Assembly (NCBI RefSeq): GCF_008271295.1
Contig: NZ_VTOY01000009.1
Coordinates: 34,851-98,850 of the forward strand
Direction: 5' to 3'
Source of the DNA: Pseudoselenomonas ruminis
GTDB lineage: Bacteria > Bacillota > Negativicutes > Selenomonadales > Selenomonadaceae
Length of the DNA stretch: 64,000 nucleotides
Part shown: piece by piece, positions 24,873 to 33,827 of the stretch
Position numbering within the stretch: the stretch's first letter is position 1
Layout: the number at the start of each line of letters is the position of its first letter
Program-made: the position numbers and the translations under genes
Notes under the pieces: generated by a model
Told to the model about the DNA's origin: nothing
What the model saw: the letters and a program-made list of their open reading frames with translations, nothing else
Databases searched by the model: none

Positions 24873-26126
24873 ATGAAAAAAATGAATTTGGCAACCCAAG
24901 TGCTGATTGCCTTTATTGCCGGCACAATTCTCGGCATTGTCTTTCAAAAGGATATCCTGTTCCTGCAGCCGGTCGGCGATATCTTCCTGCGGCTGATTCA
25001 GATGATTGTCGTGCCGCTGATTTTCCTGTCCATCATCGGCGGCATCGCCAATATTGGCGACGTCCGCAAGCTGCGCCGCATCGGCTCAAAAATTCTCGGC
25101 TTTTACGTCATTACGACAATTCTCTCCACGATTATCGGCCTCGTCGTTGCCAATCTGATGCAACCAGGCAAGGGCTTTGATACCAATATGATTGTCGCCA
25201 CGGGCGAGCCCATCAAAGAAGCTGCTCCGATGACAGTTGGCGGTACGATTCTCAGCATGATTCCAGCCAATCCCCTGCATGCCCTGAGCGAAGGCAACCT
25301 GATTCAAGTCATCATCTTCGCCGCCTTCCTCGGCGTTGTCATGACGATGCTGGGCGATAAAGTCAGCACCGTAAAAAAATTCGTCGACGAAGGCACGCAA
25401 ATCATGTTCACGCTTACGGATTTGGTCATGAAGACTACGCCAATCGGCGTCTTTGCCCTCGCAGCCTGCAGCATTGGCGAATACGGCACGGCCATCTTCA
25501 GCGTGCTGGCCATGTTTATTCTTACCCATTACGTCGGCGCTATTTCCGTCATCGTTCTGCTCTATCTGTTCATCATTAAAGTCATCGCCAAATACCCGCT
25601 GACCGATTTTTTCCGCAAAATCATCAGCATCTGGCTCGTTGCCTTCAGCACTACGAGCAGTTCGGGCACGCTGCCAGTCAGCCTGAAAGTCACCGAAGAC
25701 GAATTCCATGTCAAGAACGAACTGGCCTCCTTCTCCCTGCCCCTCGGCGCTACTATCAACATGAACGGCATTGCCGTCTACTATGCCGTGACCATCATCT
25801 TCGTCGCGCAAATCTACGGCATCGATCTGACGCTGGGCCAGCAGGCCATGTTCATCTTCATCACTACGCTGATTTCCATCGGCACCCCGGGCATCCCGGC
25901 CAGCGGCATTGTCCTGGCGGTCATGCTCCTAAACACCATGGGCCTGCCCGCCACCATCATGGGTATGATTGTCGGCATCTTCCGTCCCATCGACATGATT
26001 CATACCGCCCTCAACGTAACGGGTGACGTCGTCAGCACCCTGGCCGTCGCCCGCTTAGAAAACATGTATGACACCCCGGCGGAAACAGCGGATATGGAAA
26101 TACTTGCCCCGCATGTGGAATCCTGA
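24873..26126 (+). CDS. Dicarboxylate / amino-acid:cation symporter (DAACS family)
   Basis: The 417-residue membrane protein belongs to the GltP/DctA/SstT superfamily of Na+- or H+-coupled glutamate or C4-dicarboxylate importers. The hallmark serine-rich loop AFSTTSSSGTLPVSL and the NMNGIAVYYAVT substrate-binding motif are present, with GTPGIPASGIV further on. The size is typical. Substrate (glutamate, aspartate, serine or dicarboxylate) cannot be set from sequence alone. The ATG at 24873 follows AGGAGACGG, 70 bases downstream of a near-perfect promoter. A convergent terminator overlaps its stop codon. Confidence 0.92.
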   Translation: MKKMNLATQVLIAFIAGTILGIVFQKDILFLQPVGDIFLRLIQMIVVPLIFLSIIGGIANIGDVRKLRRIGSKILGFYVITTILSTIIGLVVANLMQPGKGFDTNMIVATGEPIKEAAPMTVGGTILSMIPANPLHALSEGNLIQVIIFAAFLGVVMTMLGDKVSTVKKFVDEGTQIMFTLTDLVMKTTPIGVFALAACSIGEYGTAIFSVLAMFILTHYVGAISVIVLLYLFIIKVIAKYPLTDFFRKIISIWLVAFSTTSSSGTLPVSLKVTEDEFHVKNELASFSLPLGATINMNGIAVYYAVTIIFVAQIYGIDLTLGQQAMFIFITTLISIGTPGIPASGIVLAVMLLNTMGLPATIMGMIVGIFRPIDMIHTALNVTGDVVSTLAVARLENMYDTPAETADMEILAPHVES

Positions 26127-26173
26127 ACTAAAAAACGCTCTGCACATTATCTGTGCAGAGCGTTTTTTAGTTC
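26125..26173. terminator. Convergent terminator overlapping both stop codons
   Basis: A perfect stem of about 22 bp, reading outward from GAACTAAAAAACGCTCTG, spans the stops of the symporter and the MocR-type regulator. A and T runs inside the stem make it work on both strands. Confidence 0.95.
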
Positions 26174-27570
26174 AGCAGCACGCGGCTGATAGCTGCCACC
26201 GCCGCTTCGAGTTTTTCATCGCGGACACCGGAATAGTTCAAGACAAACGTATGCCGGCAGGAAAGTGGTGCCCCTTCATAATAATCAGCCAACGGCTTCA
26301 TATTTATTTTTTCGGCCATAAATTTTTGCTGCAAGGCATCATCGGGAATTGACTTGTCAAACTGCAAGAGAAAATGGAGCCCCGAACCATGCTCAATGAC
26401 CTTCATCCTCGCAGCGGCCGGTGAGGCTTTAAGAAGCGCTAACAGCCGTTCCCGCTTCCGGCGGTAATAGGCGCGCATGCGGTTGATATGCTTTTCAAAA
26501 TACCCTTCGCCGATAAACTTGGCCAGGGTATATTGTTCAAAGTTCGATACCGTACAGCTGTAAAACCCCAGCTTTTCCTTGAATGGTTCCACGATTTCCT
26601 TGGGCAGGACCATATAACTGATGCGAATCGTCGGCGTAAGGCTTTTCGAAAAGGTATTCATGTAGATGACCCGGTCGCTGACATCAATCCCCATCACCGT
26701 AGGAATCGGCCGCCCGGTCAGCCGGAACTCGCTATCGTAATCGTCCTCGATGATATAGCGCTCCGGCCGCGCGGCCGCCCACCCCAACAACTCATAGCGC
26801 CGGCTCACGGGCATAATGATGCCCGTCGGGAAATGATGCGACGGACTGATATGAAGGACCTGGGCCTGCAATCGCTCCAGCTCCTCCAGCCGGACGCCCT
26901 TGGCATCCATAGCTGCCGAAACGAAATCAGCCCCGCAGGCACCGTATATTTTCCGGACGCGTTCATAGCCGGGATTTTCTACGCAGAAACGCTTGTCCCG
27001 TCCCAAAAACTGCACGAGCAAATTATAGAGGTACTCCGTGCCAGCACCGACGACAATCTGCTCTGCCGATACGCTCAGGCCGCGGAAACTTCGCAAATGC
27101 TCGGCGATAGCCTGCCGCAAAGGCAGCACGCCAAAACCTGGCGACCGCGCCAAAAGCGACTCGGCATCCTCTGCCACCACGCGCCGCAGCAGGCGGGTCC
27201 AGGTCGCAAACGGGAACAATTCAGGAGAAATACTGTTCGAGACAAAATCAGCCAGCCACTCCGGTTTTGCTTTTGGGGCCGGTTCCTTCGCCTTTGGCAA
27301 ATATTGTTCCCGTTCCAATCCGGAATGCTGGACTTTTGAAACAAAAAAGCCACGCCGTGGAGCAGACTGGCAATATCCTTCGGCCATCAACTGGCCATAA
27401 GCTCCTTCGACCGTTATCGTGCTGATGCCCAAATGAGCAGCCAGCCCGCGCTTTGACGGGAGCTTTTCCCCTGCCTGCAAGCGGCCGGACAAGATATCCT
27501 TGCGGATGCAATCGTACAGATATTCATAGAGGGGCGTATCCCCTGCCTGCGCCAATGGATAGGTCAGCAT
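26167..27570 (-). CDS. MocR/PdxR-type transcriptional regulator
   Basis: The 467-residue protein has an N-terminal GntR winged helix (DCIRKDILSGRLQAGEKLPS, then HLGISTITVEGAYGQL). It is fused to an aminotransferase fold-type-I domain with the PLP region YIIEDDYDSEF and NTFSKSLTPTIRISYM carrying the lysine. Members such as PdxR sense pyridoxal phosphate and control vitamin B6 genes; others control GABA or amino-acid genes. Here it is divergent from an ECF vitamin transporter S component, which favours a B6-responsive role (inference). Confidence 0.9.
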   Translation of the reverse strand: MLTYPLAQAGDTPLYEYLYDCIRKDILSGRLQAGEKLPSKRGLAAHLGISTITVEGAYGQLMAEGYCQSAPRRGFFVSKVQHSGLEREQYLPKAKEPAPKAKPEWLADFVSNSISPELFPFATWTRLLRRVVAEDAESLLARSPGFGVLPLRQAIAEHLRSFRGLSVSAEQIVVGAGTEYLYNLLVQFLGRDKRFCVENPGYERVRKIYGACGADFVSAAMDAKGVRLEELERLQAQVLHISPSHHFPTGIIMPVSRRYELLGWAAARPERYIIEDDYDSEFRLTGRPIPTVMGIDVSDRVIYMNTFSKSLTPTIRISYMVLPKEIVEPFKEKLGFYSCTVSNFEQYTLAKFIGEGYFEKHINRMRAYYRRKRERLLALLKASPAAARMKVIEHGSGLHFLLQFDKSIPDDALQQKFMAEKINMKPLADYYEGAPLSCRHTFVLNYSGVRDEKLEAAVAAISRVLLN

Positions 27571-27683
27571 GGGCCATCTTCCTTTCTTTCTGACCTTAAA
27601 AACTATCTGAATTTGAATATTTCGTTATGGTCAGTAAAAGTATACAATAAAGTTGTCATTTTTACAAGAAAGAAGGAATTATT

Positions 27684-28214
27684 GTGAACACAAATATCAT
27701 CCATGCACCAAAAGACCTTTCCCACCAGACAAAATGGACGACACAGTCCATCTGCCTCACCGCGGTTATGACCGCACTGGTTTTCCTGACCACCTTCGTC
27801 CCACGCATTCCAATCCCCCTCGGCTATGCGCATCTCGGTGATGCTGCCATCTTTTTGCTGGTGCTGCTTTTGCCAAAGCGTCCGGCTTTTCTCGCCGTCT
27901 GCCTCGGCTCAGCCCTTTCCGATTTACTCGGCGGCTTTCCGCTTTGGATTCTCCCTACTATCCTGATCAAATTCGTCATGGCCTGGATTGCCTGGAAGCT
28001 AAACGGCGGCGCCGTAAATCTCTTGCGCACCGCCGCAGCCTTCCTGCTGGCCTCCCTTTGGATGACCGTTGGCTACACGGCCTTTGGTGCCCTGCTCTAT
28101 AACAGTCTCAGCGCTGGTCTTGCCTCCGCCCCCGGGCTTTTCCTCGAGGGAATCGTCAATACCGCCGCCGCCCTGCTCCTGCTGCCAGTGATAAAGCGTG
28201 CCCGCCAAAATTGA
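27684..28214 (+). CDS. ECF transporter S component (vitamin-binding membrane subunit)
   Basis: The 176-residue protein has about six membrane segments after a soluble N-terminal tail of about 20 residues. Its sequence is of the ECF riboflavin/pyridoxine-like S-component kind, with LTAVMTALVFLTTFV, GYAHLGDAAIFL and a C-terminal LEGIVNTAAALLLLPV. S components capture a vitamin and dock onto a shared EcfAAT module, which is not in this window. It starts at GTG behind GAAGGAA. Divergence from a MocR/PdxR-type regulator and a ThiD-like kinase nearby suggest pyridoxine or a thiamin precursor as the substrate. Confidence 0.8.
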   Translation: MNTNIIHAPKDLSHQTKWTTQSICLTAVMTALVFLTTFVPRIPIPLGYAHLGDAAIFLLVLLLPKRPAFLAVCLGSALSDLLGGFPLWILPTILIKFVMAWIAWKLNGGAVNLLRTAAAFLLASLWMTVGYTAFGALLYNSLSAGLASAPGLFLEGIVNTAAALLLLPVIKRARQN

Positions 28215-28219
28215 CTGCG

Positions 28220-28603
28220 TCAGCCATCGACTCCGAGATGCTGTGCTTTTATGTAATCCATGACGACGCCATACTGCAAGAAGCAGTCAATCGCCTGAAT
28301 GATGATATTCATAATCGTATGCGCCGATAAGGCCAGATTGCTGATTTCGCAGATTTTTACGAGTTCATGGCGGGATACATGTTCGAACTCGACGCGGATT
28401 TCATATTTAGTGATATTCAGCAAATAACGATTGCCCGTGCTGGCTTCTGTGAGCACCATGTATTCCTGGGTATTGGAGTTGACCGGCACAAAACCAAATT
28501 CCTGAAACCGCTCGATAAGCAAAGGCTTTGTCTCGCGATGAAAGCGGCTGTTGATTTCATTTCGTTTAACCTCAAGTTCAGCAAAAGTCGGGAAACTGCG
28601 CAT
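28220..28603 (-). CDS. Hypothetical protein, 127 residues
   Basis: I do not recognise the family. The start at 28603 is fixed by AGGAGG 7 bases upstream. The protein is soluble in appearance. An N-terminal helical part (FAELEVKRNEINSRFHRE) precedes a strand-rich middle (EYMVLTEAS, RYLLNITKYEIRVEFEHV), and a hydrophobic C-terminal helix follows (TIMNIIIQAIDCFLQYGVV). The shape resembles a small stress or metabolite-binding module, but no function can be given. Its transcript starts at a consensus promoter and must read through a terminator-like hairpin before the ribosome site, which suggests conditional expression. Confidence 0.65.
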   Translation of the reverse strand: MRSFPTFAELEVKRNEINSRFHRETKPLLIERFQEFGFVPVNSNTQEYMVLTEASTGNRYLLNITKYEIRVEFEHVSRHELVKICEISNLALSAHTIMNIIIQAIDCFLQYGVVMDYIKAQHLGVDG

Positions 28604-28622
28604 AATAAAACCTCCTAAATAT

Positions 28623-28667
28623 AAAAAAACAGACACGCAATGGGCTTTAACGCTCCATTGCGTGTCT
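28623..28667 (-). terminator. Terminator hairpin at the very start of a leader
   Basis: On the minus strand, arms AGACACGCAATGG and CCATTGCGTGTCT enclose GAGCGTTAAAG-like loop bases and are followed by a GTTTTTTT run. It can end read-through from the ThiD-like gene. It also lies within a few bases of the transcription start of the downstream hypothetical gene. Confidence 0.8.
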
Positions 28668-28676
28668 TTGCGTTAC

Positions 28677-28705
28677 ATTATAATATGCCGGCGAGGTGTT
28701 GTCAA
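28677..28705 (-). promoter_or_regulatory. Consensus promoter facing a terminator hairpin
   Basis: TTGACA (28705-28700) and TATAAT (28682-28677) with a 17-base spacer form a perfect housekeeping promoter on the minus strand. The predicted start, at about 28670, is directly followed by the hairpin at 28667-28631. Confidence 0.85.
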
Positions 28706-28777
28706 TTCCATGGTCACCGTGTGGTTGATTTTTCAATCGTGTATAAGCTCATGAAGATTATTTTTCATTAAAATTCG

Positions 28778-29575
28778 TTAATCCGAAAATTTTCCTGTGA
28801 GGGCAAAGGCATGATTCATCGGCCCTGAACCAGCGCCTAAGTCCAGCATAGCTGAAAGCGCCCCGGATAGATATTCTTTGGCGCGGCCAACGGAATCTTC
28901 GAGAGAATAGCCTTTCGCCAGGTTGGCAGCTATCGCACTGGACAGCGTGCACCCGGTCCCATGGGTATTGGGATTTTCAATCCGCTCGCCTTTGAACCAG
29001 CGGCCTTTGCCCTGCTCATACAGGAAATCGTTGGCATCGCTTACGCTATGGCCGCCCTTTAGCAGCACATGGCAGCCGTAGTGGGCGGCTATCGTTTCCG
29101 CCGCCCGCTCCATATCCTCTTTGCTTTTTATGCTTCCACCCGAAAGCACCTCAGCTTCGGGGATGTTCGGCGTCACGAGCTCCGCCAGCGGCAGTAGCAC
29201 CTTGACCAGCACCGTCACCGCCTCCTCGGCCAAAAGCCGTGCTCCGCTGGTCGCAACCATCACAGGGTCAAGCACGATGTGCTTGGCGCCATACTGCTGC
29301 AATTTCTCCCCGCTGACGCGAATGAGTCCAGCGTCTGAGAGCATGCCGATTTTCACCGCATCAGGGCGAATATCGGAAAAGACCGCATCGAGTTCCTGCG
29401 CCAGAAATTCCGGCGTCACATTATAGATTCCCGTAACCCCCACCGTATTCTGTGCGGTCAATGAGGTAATCGCGCTCATGGCATAAACGCCGTTCATCGT
29501 CATCGTCTTGATATCGGCCTGTATCCCCGCGCCGCCGCTGGAATCACTGCCGGCAATTGTCAGTGCTGTATTCAT
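28778..29575 (-). CDS. thiD: Phosphomethylpyrimidine / pyridoxine kinase
   Basis: The 265-residue ribokinase-fold enzyme phosphorylates hydroxymethylpyrimidine (thiamin pathway) or, in some relatives, pyridoxine. Signatures are TIAGSDSSGGAGIQADIKT, VKIGMLSD, LDPVMVATSGARLL and the anion-hole motif HGTGCTLSSAIAA. Because no other thiamin genes are adjacent and a MocR-type regulator and an ECF S component lie about 1 kb away, a B6-salvage role is also possible. It is 25 bases downstream of the histidine kinase gene and may share its transcript. Confidence 0.88.
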   Translation of the reverse strand: MNTALTIAGSDSSGGAGIQADIKTMTMNGVYAMSAITSLTAQNTVGVTGIYNVTPEFLAQELDAVFSDIRPDAVKIGMLSDAGLIRVSGEKLQQYGAKHIVLDPVMVATSGARLLAEEAVTVLVKVLLPLAELVTPNIPEAEVLSGGSIKSKEDMERAAETIAAHYGCHVLLKGGHSVSDANDFLYEQGKGRWFKGERIENPNTHGTGCTLSSAIAANLAKGYSLEDSVGRAKEYLSGALSAMLDLGAGSGPMNHAFALTGKFSD

Positions 29576-29600
29576 AGCTATAGCCCCCTGTTTTGACTTG

Positions 29601-32144
29601 TCAAATCTTTTGCGACAATGCTTGCTTTATCGTCTGGAACATTTTATGGATATCGATAGGCTTGGCAATATGTCCATCCATACCGGCGTTGATGGCGTCC
29701 TGTTGGTCTTCTTTAAAGGCGTTGGCCGTCATGGCCAGGATCATGATTTTGGCCTTATCGGGGTCATCGAGCCGGCGAATCTTTTGCGTCGCCTTGTACC
29801 CGTTCATATTGGGCATCTGAATGTCCATGAGAATCAAATCATAGTAGCCTGCCCTGGCCTTGGTTACCATGTTCACACACTCCACGCCATCACAGGCGCG
29901 TTCCACCTTAACGCCGCAAGCCGCCAGCAGCTCCTCGGCGATTTCCGCATTGAGGTCATTATCCTCGACCAGCAGAATGCGCTTGCCCGCAAAATTAAAT
30001 TCCGTTTCCGGATTTTCCGGAACCTCCTGCCCCTCTGGCTCTTCGCCAATATGGTGCGGCAGGCAGATGATGATTTCCGTTCCTTCGCCGAGTTTGCTCT
30101 TAATGGAAATCGTGCCGTTCATCATCTCGACAATCCGCTTGACAATCGCCATGCCAAGCCCCGTGCCCTGTATGCCGCTCTGGGACGAATTCCGTTCCCG
30201 TGAAAACTGCTCAAAAATCTGCGCCTGGAATTTCTCGGACATGCCGATTCCGTTATCCCGCACCGTAGTCTCGACGATACATTCTCCTGGTTTTGCCCCG
30301 GGCAGTTCACGGACACCGGCAAATATCTCCCCGTCATTGGCCGTGTATTTCACCGAGTTGCTGAGTATATTCATCAAGAGCTCCATCACATGGGTACGGT
30401 CAAAATACAAATACGGATGCTCAACTTCATAGCTGGTCTTGAAGGAAAGGTTCTTCTTCCTCATTTCGCCTTCAAACACCGAAACCCAGGAATCAAAGAA
30501 CTCCCTGGCATTCGTAAGTTCTTCTTCAATGACAATCTGCTTGCTCTCTATCCTTGCCATTTCCAGAACATTATTCAGGATATCGAGCAGCTGATGACTG
30601 GCCAGTTTTACCTTCTTGCGATATTCGCGATTGACGTCCACCGCCTCGGGATGACGTTCCTCAAGCTCGGTGAAACCGATAATCGCATTGAGCGGCGTGC
30701 GGATATCATGACTCATATTGAATAGGAACGTCGTCTTGGCCTGATTGGCAGCCTCTGCTTTTTCCTTGGCCTTCTCTAGATGCTCCTGCTGTTCCTTTAG
30801 CAGTTTGTTGAGTTCCCGTATCTTTTGCAGCTGCAATTTTTGCCGAGTCAGCGATTCCTCGAGTTTGCGGTTCTCTTCTTCCAGCCCCGTAGTTACCGAA
30901 ACAAAATGTGCCAGGCCGCTTACCAGCGTAATGCGGTCATCCTTGAAGATATGTTCACTTTGGTCCAGCCATTTATTGCCGGCCCCGACCGATTCCCGGC
31001 CGCCTTCCCGGAAAGCCACAATGAGCATGGCTCCGTTTAACAGCTGTGGTTCCTCACAATCGTCGAAACGCTGGATTTCTCCATACGAGGCAAAACCAAC
31101 CGTCGGCGCAATATCGCCAAAAGGTGTCAACTCGAGCTGAAAATCGTCTTTTAAATACATCTGGCGCACACAGCAGGGAATCAGCAAAATCCCCTCGGGA
31201 CCAAACTGCTGCACTTTCAGCTGCGCCTGATGCGATTGGTTCAGGATTTCCATTGGGTCGCCATAGGCCAGCCGCACCGCTTCGCCCGCATTGATGCTGC
31301 TCGTGAACAGCACCGACCCCGTTTCCCCATAGCCAATCGGTATCCGCGCGATATCATGCCCGCCGCGATTCAGCATAAGCGGAAACGGCATGATGGAGGT
31401 GAAAAAATTAGGTCCTGGGGCTACGCCGATGTATTTCTTATAAAAATCCGCCACCGTTACGTCATTGACTTTTAACACGCTGATATCCGACTCGAGTTCC
31501 GTCACTGTGACTTCATTTCCCAGCGCGCGCCAGCCAAGATAGGAATCAATATGAAGGTGCAAATCCTCGCCATAAAACAGCATCACAAAGAAACCGTAGT
31601 CGGTACAGCCTTGGTCAGTGAATACATGCGTCGGCGTCGTCTTCACATTGTCAATCTTATCCGCATAAGCATCTGCCGCCCCGCCAAACATCGGTACATC
31701 CGGCGGCAAATGGCGCAGGTTGCGGAAGATGTCCGCCGCACCATTGAGCGATTTCATCGTGATAATCATGCCCATCGCCGCCGGTTCAACGGCTTTGACC
31801 TTCGCCACGACCGCTGATGCCGCTGCCGCCAAATCTTCCTTATGACCGTCGTAGAAACAAAGCTCAACCGCCGAGGACTCAAACACATAAAAGCAAATCT
31901 CATGACTGTGGTGATGAACTCGTGCATTGTCAATTTCACAGGAAGTCGTGTTGCCACAGACCTGCACGTCCGGCAGCACTTCCTTGATGCGCGCCGTCAT
32001 GGCCGCAATTTCCCTTGGCTCATTCAGGCTCGTAATCACCATGCAGAGAATCGCCGATACCTGTTCCGGGCACTCGAAACGAAACTGTTCCAAACAACTA
32101 TCCAATTTTTTGAGGTCGTCGATATTATACGCTAAAAGTTTCAT
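29601..32144 (-). CDS. FIST-domain hybrid histidine kinase
   Basis: The 847-residue protein has an N-terminal FIST sensor (about 20-220) and FIST C-terminal domain (about 225-370), then a coiled coil (about 395-450, Glu/Lys/Gln-rich). A HisKA domain follows with the phospho-acceptor His479 in NMSHDIRTPLNAI, then a HATPase domain (DNGIGMSEKF, GTGLGMAIVKRI) and a C-terminal receiver with Asp774 in LILMDIQMPNMNG. It has no membrane segment, so the sensor is cytosolic. FIST domains are thought to bind small ligands such as amino acids. No separate response regulator is adjacent. The start at 32144 follows GGAG. A TTGACTTGTCAA palindrome overlaps the stop codon. Confidence 0.92.
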   Translation of the reverse strand: MKLLAYNIDDLKKLDSCLEQFRFECPEQVSAILCMVITSLNEPREIAAMTARIKEVLPDVQVCGNTTSCEIDNARVHHHSHEICFYVFESSAVELCFYDGHKEDLAAAASAVVAKVKAVEPAAMGMIITMKSLNGAADIFRNLRHLPPDVPMFGGAADAYADKIDNVKTTPTHVFTDQGCTDYGFFVMLFYGEDLHLHIDSYLGWRALGNEVTVTELESDISVLKVNDVTVADFYKKYIGVAPGPNFFTSIMPFPLMLNRGGHDIARIPIGYGETGSVLFTSSINAGEAVRLAYGDPMEILNQSHQAQLKVQQFGPEGILLIPCCVRQMYLKDDFQLELTPFGDIAPTVGFASYGEIQRFDDCEEPQLLNGAMLIVAFREGGRESVGAGNKWLDQSEHIFKDDRITLVSGLAHFVSVTTGLEEENRKLEESLTRQKLQLQKIRELNKLLKEQQEHLEKAKEKAEAANQAKTTFLFNMSHDIRTPLNAIIGFTELEERHPEAVDVNREYRKKVKLASHQLLDILNNVLEMARIESKQIVIEEELTNAREFFDSWVSVFEGEMRKKNLSFKTSYEVEHPYLYFDRTHVMELLMNILSNSVKYTANDGEIFAGVRELPGAKPGECIVETTVRDNGIGMSEKFQAQIFEQFSRERNSSQSGIQGTGLGMAIVKRIVEMMNGTISIKSKLGEGTEIIICLPHHIGEEPEGQEVPENPETEFNFAGKRILLVEDNDLNAEIAEELLAACGVKVERACDGVECVNMVTKARAGYYDLILMDIQMPNMNGYKATQKIRRLDDPDKAKIMILAMTANAFKEDQQDAINAGMDGHIAKPIDIHKMFQTIKQALSQKI

Positions 32145-32228
32145 TGTCTCCGTTCCCCATCCACTAAAATCCGAACCTTGTATTATATAAATGTATTCGC
32201 TCTTGTTCCCCAAAAACCTGCCGATAAA

Positions 32229-32263
32229 AAAAGCCGTTGCCTCTTTTACGGGCAACGGCTTTT
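32229..32263 (-). terminator. Terminator of the endonuclease IV gene
   Basis: Arms AAAAGCCGTTGCC and GGCAACGGCTTTT lie directly after the nfo stop and are followed on the minus strand by a T-run. It separates nfo from the histidine kinase gene. Confidence 0.9.
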
Positions 32264-32264
32264 A

Positions 32265-33098
32265 TCATTTCTGCCAAAGGCTGCGAAGCAGCGCAATCTC
32301 AGCGGCATATCCATCGTGGTCATTCGGTGTTTCAAGGATAAAGGGAAGCTCCCGCAATGCCGGATGATTGATAACGCGAGCCAATGCCTCAAGACCAATC
32401 TGACCTTCCCCGATGCGGGCATGACGGTCTTTATGCGAACCGCAGGCATTGAGGCTGTCATTTAGATGAACGGCCTTTAACTTCTCAAGGCCGATAATCC
32501 GGTCAAATTCGGCCAGTACGCCATCAAAATCATGGACAATGTCATAACCAGCATCCCAAACATGACAGGTATCGAGACAAACGCCCAGCTTCTCCCGAAG
32601 CGTTACCTTATCAAGAATTGCCCGGAGCTCGTCAAAGTTCCGGCCCACCTCGGTGCCCTTGCCCGCCATGGTCTCCAGCAAAACCGTAGTCGTCTGCCCG
32701 GGAACCAGCACCGCATTGAGCTGTGCTGCGATGAGGTCAATGCCCGTTTCAACGCCCTGCTTGACATGACTGCCCGGATGAAAATTGTAGTAATTGCCCG
32801 GCGTGAACTCCATGCGCTTCAAATCGTCAGCCATCGTCTCGCGGGCAAAAACCCGCAGTTCTTCTTTGGCCGCGCAGGGATTCATCGTATACGGTGCATG
32901 AGCCACGAGCTTTGCAAAACCATGCGCCGACGCTAGTTCCAAGAACGCCTCCACATCCGAAGCATCGATGGCCTTCGCCCTGCCGCCACGGGGATTGCGT
33001 GTAAAAAACGCAAAGGTATCCGCCTTTAACGCCAAGGCTTCCTTTCCCATCGCATAATAGCCTTTTGCAAACGACAAATGACTGCCAATATGAAGCAT
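32265..33098 (-). CDS. nfo: Endonuclease IV-type AP endonuclease
   Basis: The 277-residue TIM-barrel enzyme cuts DNA 5' of abasic sites in base-excision repair. Zinc-ligand regions typical of the family are [66 protein letters not shown] and [10 protein letters not shown]. The start at 33098 follows AGGAGGGCG; the longer frame contains that site. It overlaps the end of the upstream small-protein region by none but is only 14 bases away. Confidence 0.95.
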   Translation of the reverse strand: MLHIGSHLSFAKGYYAMGKEALALKADTFAFFTRNPRGGRAKAIDASDVEAFLELASAHGFAKLVAHAPYTMNPCAAKEELRVFARETMADDLKRMEFTPGNYYNFHPGSHVKQGVETGIDLIAAQLNAVLVPGQTTTVLLETMAGKGTEVGRNFDELRAILDKVTLREKLGVCLDTCHVWDAGYDIVHDFDGVLAEFDRIIGLEKLKAVHLNDSLNACGSHKDRHARIGEGQIGLEALARVINHPALRELPFILETPNDHDGYAAEIALLRSLWQK

Positions 33099-33112
33099 CC
33101 CACGCCCTCCTG

Positions 33113-33490
33113 TCAAAGCTGGTTTTCCAGGGCGACGACCGCATGACGTACGCAGTCGTCACAGGAGCACAGCATCTTTTTCGTCTTGATTCCCTTGAGG
33201 TCGCCGCAAATGGTAGCGCCAGCCTTCTCCTTGAATTCCTCAAGCATTGCCTTCGTCATCATTTTCGTCGGCGCAGCCGAGGCATTCAAAAAGCCAGCCG
33301 CCATCGCCGCACCGCAAAGAGCTCCGCAGGTAGCTTCCATGCCACCCATGCCGGAACCGAACCCGGAACCCAAGGCCAGCAGTTCTTCCTCAGATTTTCC
33401 CATCTCGTCTTTAAAAGCCAGCAATACCGCCTGGGCGCAATTGCATGTTTTCTTATACTCCACTGCTTTTTCTGCTCGAACGTTTGCCAT
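33113..33490 (-). CDS. C_GCAxxG_C_C family protein
   Basis: The 125-residue protein shows the Cys pattern of the C_GCAxxG_C_C family: CNCAQAVL, the glycine-rich [21 protein letters not shown], and C-terminal CSCDDCV. Members are small, probably redox- or metal-linked proteins in anaerobes, often near oxidoreductases; the function is not established to my knowledge. AGGAGG precedes the ATG. It is transcribed just upstream of nfo with a 14-base gap, suggesting co-transcription. Confidence 0.8.
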   Translation of the reverse strand: MANVRAEKAVEYKKTCNCAQAVLLAFKDEMGKSEEELLALGSGFGSGMGGMEATCGALCGAAMAAGFLNASAAPTKMMTKAMLEEFKEKAGATICGDLKGIKTKKMLCSCDDCVRHAVVALENQL

Positions 33491-33569
33491 CGTATAATCC
33501 TCCTAAAAAATAGAAACAACTATCCTTAGTTTACACTAGACGCCCCAAAAGTGCAAAAGCCGTCAAAAA

Positions 33570-33603
33570 AAACAGCCCCTGTCCCAAAAGACAAGGGCTG
33601 TTC
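33570..33603 (-). terminator. Terminator of the YjfB-like gene
   Basis: Arms AACAGCCC-TTGTC and GAC-AGGGGCTGTT are followed on the minus strand by a run of seven T. Confidence 0.85.
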
Positions 33604-33606
33604 CGC

Positions 33607-33789
33607 TTAGGCCTGGATATCCACCAACGCGCCAAGATTCGGATCAAGACTCTGCTCCATACCTTCGAGCAGTTCCATCGGTCCCGACTCAGCCGTCTCC
33701 ATTGCCATCTTGAGTACGGCAATTCCCATATCCTGTCCGGCCTGTGCCTGATGCATGCTTACCGACATAGCGGCAATACTCATATCCAT
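33607..33789 (-). CDS. Small putative motility protein, YjfB family
   Basis: The 60-residue protein matches the YjfB-like family: an N-terminal MDMSIAAMSVSMHQAQ stretch, a VLKMAMETAE helix and a C-terminal ending in LVDIQA. It has no signal peptide. In Firmicutes these small proteins belong to the motility regulon, though their role is unclear. A sigma-28-type promoter lies upstream and a terminator directly after, so it is a monocistronic flagellar-regulon gene. AGGAGG precedes the ATG. Confidence 0.8.
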   Translation of the reverse strand: MDMSIAAMSVSMHQAQAGQDMGIAVLKMAMETAESGPMELLEGMEQSLDPNLGALVDIQA

Positions 33790-33827
33790 AGAAGCACCTC
33801 CTAATACACATCCTTGTGCTATCTATT

